Translations under genes and position numbers: made by a program
Assembly: GCA_017618475.1 (NCBI GenBank)
Contig: JAFZUF010000025.1
Coordinates: 1 to 24,165, forward strand
DNA from: Clostridia bacterium
Lineage (GTDB): Bacteria > Bacillota > Clostridia > Christensenellales > UBA1242
Reading direction: 5' to 3'
Length of the DNA: 24,165 nt
Part shown: piece by piece, positions 14,463 to 21,041 of the stretch
Position numbering within the stretch: position 1 is the first letter of the stretch
Layout of the letters: each line of letters opens with the position of its first letter
Notes under the pieces: model-generated
Databases searched by the model: none
Told to the model about the DNA's origin: nothing
What the model saw: the letters and a program-made list of their open reading frames with translations, nothing else

Positions 14463-14494
14463 TTGTTGCTCCTTTGGTTAATTATTATGATATA

Positions 14495-14543
14495 ATTATA
14501 CCTCAAAAGTGAACACATTTCAACAAAAAAAGTGAACACATTC
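14495..14543 (-). promoter_or_regulatory. Strong sigma70-type promoter with two GTGAACACA motif copies
   Basis: Minus strand TTGAAA, 17 bases, TATAAT (14495-14523), close to consensus in both boxes and spacing. The spacer contains TGTGTTCACTTTT, and a second copy lies just upstream (14531-14543). A regulator bound to the spacer copy would block polymerase. The small HTH protein at 16563-16796 is a candidate binder. Confidence 0.7.
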
Positions 14544-14596
14544 AAAAAAAGTGAAAAAATCACTAAAATCAACGGGTTAACCAGCATTTTCACCCG
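14544..14596 (-). terminator. Candidate terminator after the primase-helicase gene
   Basis: On the minus strand there are two hairpins after the primase-helicase stop: CGGGT/ACCCG arms (14573-14596), then AGTGA TTTTT TCACT (14550-14564) followed by seven T. The second is a weak five-pair stem but has the T run. It would separate replication transcription from the promoter at 14495. A direct repeat TTTTTCACCAT lies just upstream at about 14610-14632. Confidence 0.4.
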
Positions 14597-14631
14597 GTTT
14601 TCCCCCGATTTTTCACCATTTTTTCACCATT

Positions 14632-16416
14632 TTAAGCGACAAAATCGAGTTTTAATGTAAATTCGTCCGGATTGGCACCCCGGTCAAGGCTCCGGAGCGC
14701 ATCGTAAACCTGGGTTAAATAACCAAACAATTTGCGTTCTTCTGCAAACCGGTCATTGTTATGGACTTCATCCCAACTGGCTTTCAGTACATTGTAAACT
14801 TTTGCTGGATAAAACTTTATTACCTTTTTGTTACTGGAACCTTCCACAATTTCAATAACCGAAGGGTTTCTTTTTGCAAAGTCCTGGATAAAGTTTTCGC
14901 ATTGGGATAAACGGCTAAAATAATCAGCCTGCTGGTCGCGTTGTGGCCCCATTAAATCATTCATCAATTTAACCATACCAATTTCAACCAACCTTTCATC
15001 CGCGGTAACATCCTTTACTCCATCGGCTGTCCGGCTTTCCACAACATAACCTTGCTTCAAGGTGTTATCCTGATGGTCAAGTTGAACCGTGTGGTTTTTT
15101 GCAATCCAGCTGGCAAACACACTATTCCAATAATCGTTGATTAAAGTGGTTTCATTTAACTTGGCCAAATATTGCCACAATTGGGTATAGAATGGGCGGT
15201 ATTTTTCACCGACAGGTATGGTTTCCATTATACCCCGGACAAATTCATCCGCGTATTTTTGTGGATTTAACATGCATTCCGCCGGTACTTCGGTTTTGTC
15301 AATACGACCAAACTTTATTTGTAAAAACTTGCGTTGTGGATAAATACGTCGGTCATTGGTTGTGCTTGTACAAACCGTTCTGGAAATAACTGTTTCAGCA
15401 TCGCGAAATTTTTTTTCGGTTGGTATTAAACCACCAATGTCGCCAAGAGCTTTGCGAACCTCGTTTGCTTTTTCATCCTCGAAACCGGTTTCTTCTTGGA
15501 TAGCGGATAACAAAGCATCCGGAACAGCCCTGGACATAAAACCGGCACGAACATCTTTCGATGAACCTTCATAAAAGTTTATGTTACCAGATACGGCCCA
15601 ATTTTTTAGAGCCTTCACTTCAACTGTTTTACCTTCACCACCACGACCGCGGTAAATATGGTAACCAAGAAAATCATCATGACCGGCCAAATGGTTTTTT
15701 ATGATGGCATAATGGCACCAATTCTTAAAACCATCGATGGCAGTCAACCAATTTGATTTTAACAAGTTGCGATAACATTTACGCAACATGCCGTCCTGTA
15801 TAATGTTATCATCCTTGTTTGTGGAAAAACCATCAACTTTACTGGCCAATTGCATGGCATATTGTTTTTCCAATTTCATGTTAGCGCTACGTTCAAAATC
15901 CTCAAACAAATTCAGGTCGCCGACTAACTGGTTGCGCAGTCTGGTTATTTGGGATTCGTTTATCAAATCAATACCGACTTCACGAGCAAATGAACGTAAA
16001 AACTTGGTAACAAAATCAGCACGTTCAATTTTTAATAATCCGGACAAATCGTTGTAGGATTCGGCATTGGTACAAAGTTTCAAGTTTAAGGAAGCTTTGT
16101 ATAAATTGGCAAATTCATCAAGATGGTCTTCAATGTTTTCCAGGTATTGTTTTGCATAAGTGAAAATATTTATATCCACAACAACACTTGATTCACCAAA
16201 TGTTTCTTTCGGTGTGTCCTGTGTAACATCCATTGTGATGTTAAATTGTTTTTTCATACCATCGATAATATCAGCCGACACAAATTCCGGTTGAAACATC
16301 AACGCTTGTCGCATATTGGCCAAAGCTTCACGAAGTGTCTTTGGTAATTTTTGTGGATGTGATTTGCCCCATTCTTCCCAGGCAATTATTTTTTCGATAA
16401 GTTTCTGTTTATTCAT
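14632..16416 (-). CDS. Primase-helicase of the SF3/D5/VapE type
   Basis: A 594-residue protein. The central ATPase has Walker A GRGGEGKT (residues 257-264), a Walker B-like ALLSAIQEE (301-309) and a TSTTND sensor (350-355), the arrangement of D5-like and VapE-like superfamily 3 helicases. The N-terminal 240 residues are helical and may include a primase-like or adaptor region, but I see no clear primase catalytic motif. It should unwind the phage replication fork. The start at 16416 has AAAGGAAGCGG upstream, and that site is complementary to the loop of an upstream hairpin. The gene is next to the candidate origin. Confidence 0.75.
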   Translation of the reverse strand: MNKQKLIEKIIAWEEWGKSHPQKLPKTLREALANMRQALMFQPEFVSADIIDGMKKQFNITMDVTQDTPKETFGESSVVVDINIFTYAKQYLENIEDHLDEFANLYKASLNLKLCTNAESYNDLSGLLKIERADFVTKFLRSFAREVGIDLINESQITRLRNQLVGDLNLFEDFERSANMKLEKQYAMQLASKVDGFSTNKDDNIIQDGMLRKCYRNLLKSNWLTAIDGFKNWCHYAIIKNHLAGHDDFLGYHIYRGRGGEGKTVEVKALKNWAVSGNINFYEGSSKDVRAGFMSRAVPDALLSAIQEETGFEDEKANEVRKALGDIGGLIPTEKKFRDAETVISRTVCTSTTNDRRIYPQRKFLQIKFGRIDKTEVPAECMLNPQKYADEFVRGIMETIPVGEKYRPFYTQLWQYLAKLNETTLINDYWNSVFASWIAKNHTVQLDHQDNTLKQGYVVESRTADGVKDVTADERLVEIGMVKLMNDLMGPQRDQQADYFSRLSQCENFIQDFAKRNPSVIEIVEGSSNKKVIKFYPAKVYNVLKASWDEVHNNDRFAEERKLFGYLTQVYDALRSLDRGANPDEFTLKLDFVA

Positions 16417-16421
16417 ACCGC

Positions 16422-16508
16422 TTCCTTTGCTTCCATTGTTACCGTGTGTTTTATTGGTGCGCCCGATAAGTCAAGCAAAGGAAACTTTGAGCGCACCAAT
16501 AAAACACA
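16422..16508 (-). promoter_or_regulatory. Structured leader: 18-bp stem with loop complementary to the ribosome site
   Basis: Arms TGTGTTTTATTGGTGCGC (16445-16462 on plus) and its perfect reverse complement (16491-16508) enclose a 28-base loop. In the minus-strand mRNA the loop contains TTCCTTTGCTT (16483-16473) and the Shine-Dalgarno region of the primase-helicase gene is AAGCAAAGGAA (16432-16422), an 11-of-11 complement. Stem plus loop pairing would make an H-type pseudoknot hiding the ribosome site. A competing small hairpin in the loop (CAAAG TTTC CTTTG) could release it. This is an inferred riboregulator. Confidence 0.65.
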
Positions 16509-16524
16509 TTCACCTTATAACAAA

Positions 16525-16552
16525 GGCCATCACAACATGTGTTATGGTGGCC
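16525..16552. repeat. Imperfect 13-bp inverted repeat, possible operator
   Basis: Arms GGCCATCACAACA and TGTTATGGTGGCC match at 11 of 13 positions around a 2-base centre. It lies between the HTH gene and the leader hairpin. It could be a binding site for the HTH protein or a further mRNA hairpin in the primase-helicase leader. Confidence 0.45.
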
Positions 16553-16562
16553 CTATAATATA

Positions 16563-16796
16563 CTACTGTGGCAAAACATCGTGGTCAAAGCCCAGGAATT
16601 GTTTTGTTCGCATTGCCCGGTTGATACGTTTCACATTCTCCAAACACGGATAGCGTGTCCCATTCAACCAGCGGTAAAATGTGGATGGTGTAATTTTCAT
16701 TTTTTCAACGAAAAGTACGGCCTTGTCTCTTTCAACAAGTGTCCACAGCAATTTAGTTAAAGCGTCCGGACGGCGCCATTTTGACATTTTAGGCAT
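16563..16796 (-). CDS. Small HTH DNA-binding regulator (77 residues)
   Basis: Residues about 30-60 read VEKMKITPSTFYRWLNGTRY followed by PCLENVKRINRAM. This is a Cro/C1-type helix-turn-helix with the recognition helix in STFYRWLNG. Length suits a Cro-like repressor or phage regulator. AAAGGAGAAAAAAATG gives the start. It is the first gene of the left arm next to the control region, and it is likely to regulate the divergent promoters or the repeated GTGAAC sites. Confidence 0.7.
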   Translation of the reverse strand: MPKMSKWRRPDALTKLLWTLVERDKAVLFVEKMKITPSTFYRWLNGTRYPCLENVKRINRAMRTKQFLGFDHDVLPQ

Positions 16797-16864
16797 TTTT
16801 TTCTCCTTTGTTATGGTTAAATGCTCCGATTTATAACCACCGGCCGAAAGAATGTGTTAAGAAG

Positions 16865-16892
16865 TGAACCAAAAATGAACCAAAAATGAACA
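16865..16892. repeat. TGAAC repeats at 11-bp spacing
   Basis: TGAAC with following CAAAAA occurs at 16865 (as GTGAAC), 16876 and 16887, exactly one helical turn apart, just upstream of the HTH gene promoter region. TGAAC is also the core of the AGTGAACACATT motif near the other left-arm promoters, so a protein could bind cooperatively on one DNA face. Confidence 0.5.
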
Positions 16893-16940
16893 TCGCCGCA
16901 AAGTTGGAGCAAAATTCAATTCTTCCAAAAAGCTCTGCGC

Positions 16941-16956
16941 TTAAGCTATAGCTCAA
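16941..16956. repeat. Near-perfect 16-bp palindrome
   Basis: TTAAGCTATAGCTCAA is a palindrome around AGCTATAGCT (perfect 10 bp) with one mismatched pair outside. Operator-like in size, position unassigned to any promoter. Confidence 0.4.
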
Positions 16957-16999
16957 ATGCGAAACTTGACAAAACGGCCATCCCCGGGCTCCTTGTGAG

Positions 17000-17040
17000 T
17001 AATAAATAATTAAATAAATACTCCCATAAAATAATATTAC
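17000..17040. other. AT-rich stretch next to iterons
   Basis: Only five of 41 bases are G or C. It begins 19 bases before the first iteron copy. An AT-rich unwinding element beside repeated initiator sites is the usual build of an iteron origin; function here is inferred. Confidence 0.45.
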
Positions 17041-17058
17041 CATGAAGTGATTATGTTT

Positions 17059-17193
17059 CGTTTAGACTGTACACTGCCCTGACGATTAGACTATACACTA
17101 TCCTAACGTTTAGGCTGTACACTGTTATACGTTTATTTTATCGTTTACCCGACGATTAGACTGTACGCGTAATGGACGTTTAGGCTGGTGTAA
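17059..17193 (+). repeat. Iteron-like array: five 17-bp direct repeats, 24-bp register
   Basis: Copies start at 17059, 17083, 17107, 17153 and 17177 with consensus CGWTTAGRCTRTACACT. Spacing is 24, 24, 46 and 24 bases; a decayed copy around 17130 fills the double gap. The last copy is diverged at its 3' end. Copies 2 and 4 have CGATTAGAC, copies 1, 3 and 5 CGTTTAGRC. Such arrays bind a replication initiator or a cooperative repressor. They lie 0.65 kb from the primase-helicase start. Confidence 0.75.
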
Positions 17194-17395
17194 TGCTATT
17201 CGTTAAAAAAGTATACCCCTTGGATACATCGCGTAAGTGATTGTGGATACAATTTTTGAGACAATCCATAATCGTTGTTTTTGGTATCCTTGGAACACAG
17301 TCTGTGCAAATCGGGTAATCGCTACACAACGCATATTTAATCGTTTGTATATTGCTACATGGTAATCAATGAACCCATTAAATTGTTTGTGTCGC

Positions 17396-17427
17396 TATAA
17401 AGCAACCGAATAAAACACAAAAAGGAG
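17396..17427 (+). promoter_or_regulatory. Candidate right-arm promoter -10 and ribosome site
   Basis: TATAAA at 17396-17401 is a good -10, 32 bases before the ATG of the first right-arm gene; the -35 position is poor, suggesting activation or use of a different factor. AAAAAGGAG at 17419-17427 is the ribosome site. AATAAAACACA (17409-17419) also occurs at 16498-16508 in the leader hairpin of the opposite arm. Confidence 0.4.
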
Positions 17428-17432
17428 CGATT

Positions 17433-17903
17433 ATGGCAAAACCTGCAACCTATGACCGGATGGCCAAAATTATCAAAGCACAAAGTGAACACCTTGACAA
17501 GGACTTGTTTATCATTGGCCTGACGCGTGGTGGTTTAATACCGGCGGCTATGTATGCCCGTTTCAGCGGTGCCACGTTGATGGGTTCATTTGACCCTAAA
17601 AAAGAAACAACCGTTTTGGCGCCAACATTGATGTGCCAGGGTGGCACCACATTATACACGTCCGATTTTGTTTTTTGCGACGACATACTGGATTCCGGCA
17701 AAACCTTTCGCACCATGTTGGAAAAGTTTCCAGATTCAAAGTTTGCATTTGTTTATGTTCGTAACAAAACTTGGAATGAATTAACCAAGGCCGAAAAGAA
17801 ACACATTATTGCTATTCCCAAAAAAATTATGGATGACCACTATATCGATTTTCCGTGGGAGCAATGGGATAGTGAACCAATTAACGATGAAGAGTCGTTA
17901 TAA
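17433..17903 (+). CDS. Purine phosphoribosyltransferase (XGPRT-like)
   Basis: A 156-residue type I PRTase. LTRGGLIPAAMYARF (residues about 29-43) is the pyrophosphate-binding loop, FVFCDDILDSGKTFRT (about 75-90) is the PRPP-binding motif, and DHYIDFPWEQWD (about 134-145) matches the YVVxPWE region that contacts the purine in xanthine-guanine PRTases. It would join guanine, xanthine or hypoxanthine to PRPP. As first gene of the right arm it precedes the deazaguanine genes. Salvage of guanine for GTP, the precursor of preQ0, is a plausible reason. Substrate is not provable from sequence. Confidence 0.75.
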   Translation: MAKPATYDRMAKIIKAQSEHLDKDLFIIGLTRGGLIPAAMYARFSGATLMGSFDPKKETTVLAPTLMCQGGTTLYTSDFVFCDDILDSGKTFRTMLEKFPDSKFAFVYVRNKTWNELTKAEKKHIIAIPKKIMDDHYIDFPWEQWDSEPINDEESL

Positions 17904-17950
17904 AACAGAAACCAATTCCGGTTTCGAAATAGTAACAAAAAGGAAAAAAC

Positions 17951-18502
17951 ATGCCATTAAACATAATACAAAAACAGTTATCAAAAACTTATACAGCGCA
18001 AAACACAACCAAAACAACAAAAACCACAATCACAATTGTTGGTGAATATGATTTCGAAAAAGAAACCGGAGATGGTTTGTTTATCGATTCCAACCGTTTG
18101 TTGCGTGACCCAACATTGGTTCTGCACATTGCTCGTTGGGCTGGTTACAAGGTTATCGATAAAACAGCCGATGCAGATGGTAAATCCCAAGTTGATTGGT
18201 CTCAATTGAAGGAACTCAATGGTACCGAAGCTTGGAGCGACTTGGGTCGTGCAGAAAAATGGGCCATCGCTGAAAAGAAACTGGCTTGGATGAAAGAACG
18301 TTTTGACATCGAACCTGGTGAAGAAGGTAAATACTTAAAGGGTGTACGTTTAACCAATTCATCCTTGGGTCACGAAGGTTTCATGGGTGAAGCCGATGTA
18401 CCGGGTAAAGTTAAATCTCCAGCCAACGATGACGATTTCATGACATACTTGAAAAAAGTTTATCGTGGCGGTGGTAAAACAACCGTAACATACAGCGAAT
18501 AA
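17951..18502 (+). CDS. Unknown protein, probably well expressed (183 residues)
   Basis: Not recognised. The N-terminus is Thr/Lys/Gln-rich (TAQNTTKTTKTTITIVGEYD); the rest is soluble, acidic, with LLRDPTLVLHIARWAGYKVI and a Gly-rich end (YRGGGKTTVTYSE). Codons look more uniform (many GGT, GAA, AAA, CGT) than in its neighbours, and a hairpin with T run follows the stop. Both suggest high expression, as for a single-stranded DNA-binding or other abundant early protein. Function unproven. Confidence 0.6.
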   Translation: MPLNIIQKQLSKTYTAQNTTKTTKTTITIVGEYDFEKETGDGLFIDSNRLLRDPTLVLHIARWAGYKVIDKTADADGKSQVDWSQLKELNGTEAWSDLGRAEKWAIAEKKLAWMKERFDIEPGEEGKYLKGVRLTNSSLGHEGFMGEADVPGKVKSPANDDDFMTYLKKVYRGGGKTTVTYSE

Positions 18503-18518
18503 TTTAGCTGCCTGGGTT

Positions 18519-18548
18519 GGGGTGGTTTATCAGGAAGCGAACCACCCC
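18519..18548 (+). terminator. Hairpin terminator or attenuator
   Basis: Arms GGGGTGGTT (18519-18527) and AACCACCCC (18540-18548) form a perfect nine-pair, G+C-rich stem with a 12-base loop, followed by ATTTT. It sits between the 183-residue gene and the nuclease gene. The T run is short, so partial read-through is likely, leaving more transcript of the first two genes than of the rest. Confidence 0.65.
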
Positions 18549-18570
18549 ATTTTAATTCAAAGGAAGGGAC

Positions 18571-19260
18571 ATGGCTCATTACAAAATATCTGCAACATTC
18601 TTAAATTCATATTTGCAAAACAATAAGTATCACGGTTTTATGGACATCCTGTTAAAAAAATATAACCCATCTTGTTACACCGAGTGGGGTTGTTATTTTG
18701 AAGACTTTTTGGATGCATATTATCATGACACCAACAAGGTGTTTGAATTACCGGATTATGAAAATGATAATTGTGCTTTCCGGAGTTATGTTGATACTGG
18801 CAAACAACTTTTAACCAAGGAAATGTTTGACCAATGGTGTGCTGAAATTGGTGATGATACCGTTTGGCAAGAATGGCAGCGCAAGGATATTGAAGTTGAT
18901 GGCGACACATTTACCATCATTGGTAAACCCGACATTTATAGCCGGTCTCAAAATCGTATCATGGACTTGAAAACCGCATTACGTAATCCACCGCTGGATA
19001 AGTATTTGAACAGCGTCCAACACGCGATGTACATTTGGATGACAGGTATTACCCACTTTGATTACCTGATTCATTCACGTGAAAACCCAACCAAGATTTA
19101 CAAACAAAGCTATGAAATGGAACCGGACATCGCCGAGGAAGTTATTGTTGGTGCCATCAAAAAAGTGATGAAATACTTAAATGAAAACCCACCATTGAAA
19201 AAATTGTTTGAACAAAACTTCACTTTGGCTCCGGATGCGGAAGTGTTTACACACCGCTAA
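18571..19260 (+). CDS. PD-(D/E)XK nuclease (RecB/Cas4-like)
   Basis: A 229-residue protein. IIGKPDIYSRSQNRIMDLKT at about residues 113-132 is the G-x-P-D then D-x-K core of PD-(D/E)XK nucleases, and SVQHAMYIW (about 149-157) is the Q-x-x-x-Y motif of the RecB/lambda-exonuclease/Cas4 branch. An upstream acidic residue in the ECYFEDF-like segment would complete the site. It probably trims DNA ends in replication or recombination. AAAGGAAGGG lies before the ATG. A Gp157-like gene downstream fits a replication/recombination module. Confidence 0.75.
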   Translation: MAHYKISATFLNSYLQNNKYHGFMDILLKKYNPSCYTEWGCYFEDFLDAYYHDTNKVFELPDYENDNCAFRSYVDTGKQLLTKEMFDQWCAEIGDDTVWQEWQRKDIEVDGDTFTIIGKPDIYSRSQNRIMDLKTALRNPPLDKYLNSVQHAMYIWMTGITHFDYLIHSRENPTKIYKQSYEMEPDIAEEVIVGAIKKVMKYLNENPPLKKLFEQNFTLAPDAEVFTHR

Positions 19261-19306
19261 AGTGAACATTTAATTGAACAACCAGCTTTTATACAAAGGA
19301 GCAAAC

Positions 19307-20071
19307 ATGTTATTTACGTCCGAAATACCAGTCGCGGTTATGGATAAAATTAAAACACCATTTCCATTTTTGATTTGGCATTATTTTTCCAATCGCAAAT
19401 ACAAAGACCCATTTCCAACAAGTCAGCGATATGGGATAGTTGACAACGGTTGTTTCGAAACATCAACCGGGGTGGTTAAATCAAACAAAATTGTTATGCC
19501 AAAACACGCACGTTATTTTTGCGTGGTTCCGGATAAGTTTGGTGAACCAACATTTCAACAATTGGCCAAAATGCAGACTTATGTAAAAAACCGGACAATG
19601 TTTGTACCACATGCTCGTTATGTTGAAGAATATGGTATGTTGTTGTCCTATTACTTGAGTTATGTGAACAAAAAATTACCGAAGACGGCAAAAGTATTGT
19701 TGGGTGTTAGTTATATGGAACCTTTTTACAGCAAAAACTGGATTCGTGCAGCATTTCAACGTCGCTTTGTTGTGGGTAAAATTAACACAGCCCTGGAGCA
19801 ATTGGATAAGAACCATCAAATCGACATCCATTTATTGGGATGTAAGTCCATTTTTGAGTTATGGCTTTGTCGCAAGTTTTCTCGCGTTATAAGCGCTGAT
19901 TCGAGTTTACCGGTATTACATGCCATGAAAGGTAAAAAGACGCGCTTATGGAGCAAAAAAATAAAGCAAATGGCTGGTTTTATTGATTTGGAACCAAACG
20001 AAAAGCAAACAGCTTTAATCCAGCGCAATATTGATTACGTTAACAAAATACTTGGAGGTACAAAATGTTAA
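19307..20071 (+). CDS. TGT-like base-exchange enzyme A (phage DpdA-like)
   Basis: A 254-residue protein with the outline of a tRNA-guanine transglycosylase-like barrel: IVDNGCFE (residues 44-51) in place of DSGGF, VVPDKFG (73-79), HLLGCKS (175-181) and ISADSS (195-200), where the Asp is the likely nucleophile. The DNG-x-x-E, V-P-D, H-L-L-G, D-S-S order is what I recall for phage DpdA-type proteins that swap guanine in DNA for a 7-deazaguanine. The tRNA-specific zinc-binding domain is absent. The start at 19307 follows AAAGGAG. It overlaps queD by seven bases. Substrate (DNA rather than tRNA) is inferred. Confidence 0.65.
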   Translation: MLFTSEIPVAVMDKIKTPFPFLIWHYFSNRKYKDPFPTSQRYGIVDNGCFETSTGVVKSNKIVMPKHARYFCVVPDKFGEPTFQQLAKMQTYVKNRTMFVPHARYVEEYGMLLSYYLSYVNKKLPKTAKVLLGVSYMEPFYSKNWIRAAFQRRFVVGKINTALEQLDKNHQIDIHLLGCKSIFELWLCRKFSRVISADSSLPVLHAMKGKKTRLWSKKIKQMAGFIDLEPNEKQTALIQRNIDYVNKILGGTKC

Positions 20072-20571
20072 TTCGCAAATTATATCGTTTTGAGGCTTGT
20101 CATTGTGTTCGGGATTGCAATTCGGAGCGCTGCAAAAAATCGTTTCACGGCCACTCATATTTGGTGGAAGTGTTTTTCCGTTCACCGGTCGCAACAAATT
20201 ATGGTATGGTTATCGATTTTGGCGATTTGAAGAAAATTGGTGTAAAGGACTTGTTTGATAACTTTGACCATAGCTGGCATTTTTGGGACAAAGAACGTGG
20301 CGATGTAAAGGAATTTATCAAATCCCACAACCAACGTTGGATTGAATTACCATTTAACCCAACCGCGGAAAATTATGCGGCATTCTTTTGTGCAGAAATT
20401 AACACATTATTGCAGCAAGCGAAGTTTGATGGTGTATTGGATAATCCGGAAGCGGTATGCAGCTCGGTGAGAGTGCATGAAACAGCAACCGGTTGGGCGG
20501 AAGCAACAATGGAAGATGCAGCCAATTTCGATACAAACGTAATTTATTCACCAGAAACCAAGGAGTCATAA
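20065..20571 (+). CDS. queD: 6-carboxytetrahydropterin synthase
   Basis: A 168-residue QueD of the pterin synthase fold. It makes 6-carboxy-5,6,7,8-tetrahydropterin from dihydroneopterin triphosphate, the second step to preQ0. Zinc ligands are H13, H28 and H30 (EACH and FHGHSY), C23 is the likely catalytic Cys (CKKSFHGHS), DFGDLK (about 51-56) and DHSWHF (68-73) are family motifs, and VHETATGWAEA near the C-terminus holds the pterin-binding Glu. GGAGG lies six bases before the ATG. It is longer than E. coli QueD by insertions in the middle. Confidence 0.93.
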   Translation: MLIRKLYRFEACHCVRDCNSERCKKSFHGHSYLVEVFFRSPVATNYGMVIDFGDLKKIGVKDLFDNFDHSWHFWDKERGDVKEFIKSHNQRWIELPFNPTAENYAAFFCAEINTLLQQAKFDGVLDNPEAVCSSVRVHETATGWAEATMEDAANFDTNVIYSPETKES

Positions 20572-20573
20572 AA

Positions 20574-21029
20574 ATGAAAAATTGTCCAGTTAAATGTTTG
20601 TTGGAACATCCGGAAGCAAAGATACCACAACGTGCTTATGGTACATCCGCGGCTTATGATGTGTTTTCTTGCGAAAACATTATCATCCCACCACATTCAT
20701 CAAAGTTTGTAAACATTGGTTTGCGTTTTATGATTCCTGATGGTTTCTTTGTTCGCTTCTGGCCGCGCTCCGGAATGGGATTAAAACATGACGTATTTGT
20801 TTTCCCTGGTTTGTTGGATGCTGGTTATGCGGGCGATTGTGCCGTTAAATTGTACAATTGTGGCGATGAAGAATATGAAATATGTTCAGGAAAAGCAATA
20901 GCACAAATTGAAATTGGTAAAATGGTTGAAGACGCAATCATTATGGAAACAACAAATCATGCGGAATACACCGCTTATGAAAACAGTTCAGCGCGTGGTC
21001 GCAATGGACAAGGTTCAACAGGACACTAA
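20574..21029 (+). CDS. dut: dUTPase
   Basis: A 151-residue trimeric-type dUTPase with all five motifs: AAYDV (26-30), RSGMG (65-69), GLLDAGYAGD (79-88), AIAQIEI (108-114) and GRNGQGSTG (142-150). It turns dUTP into dUMP, keeping uracil out of phage DNA and feeding dTMP synthesis. The start at 20574, two bases past the queD stop, is chosen over a longer frame that would run through queD; AAGGAG precedes it. Confidence 0.95.
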   Translation: MKNCPVKCLLEHPEAKIPQRAYGTSAAYDVFSCENIIIPPHSSKFVNIGLRFMIPDGFFVRFWPRSGMGLKHDVFVFPGLLDAGYAGDCAVKLYNCGDEEYEICSGKAIAQIEIGKMVEDAIIMETTNHAEYTAYENSSARGRNGQGSTGH

Positions 21030-21041
21030 AAGGAGCACACC

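Larger units (their letters stand above)
16797..17432. other. Divergent control region, no genes
   Basis: 636 bases without a credible gene. From left to right it holds a possible minus-strand -10 (TATAAA at 16830-16835), three TGAAC repeats 11 bases apart, a near-palindrome at 16941-16956, an AT-rich stretch, an iteron-like array, TGGATAC repeats (17221-17227 and 17244-17250, with an inverted GTATCC at 17284-17289), a small palindrome ATTGT-GGAT-ACAAT (17240-17253), and the promoter region of the right arm. It separates the two arms and is the best place for an origin and the early switch. Confidence 0.7.

Noticed and set aside
16831..17043. A 70-codon hydrophobic open frame on the minus strand in the control region
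   Set aside because: No ribosome site before its ATG, unusual composition, and it lies across the near-palindrome and the AT-rich stretch. Better read as non-coding control DNA.
17059..17193. CRISPR array in the control region
   Set aside because: The repeats are 17 bases with only 7-base gaps and are imperfect, far too short for repeat-spacer units. They fit iterons or operators.
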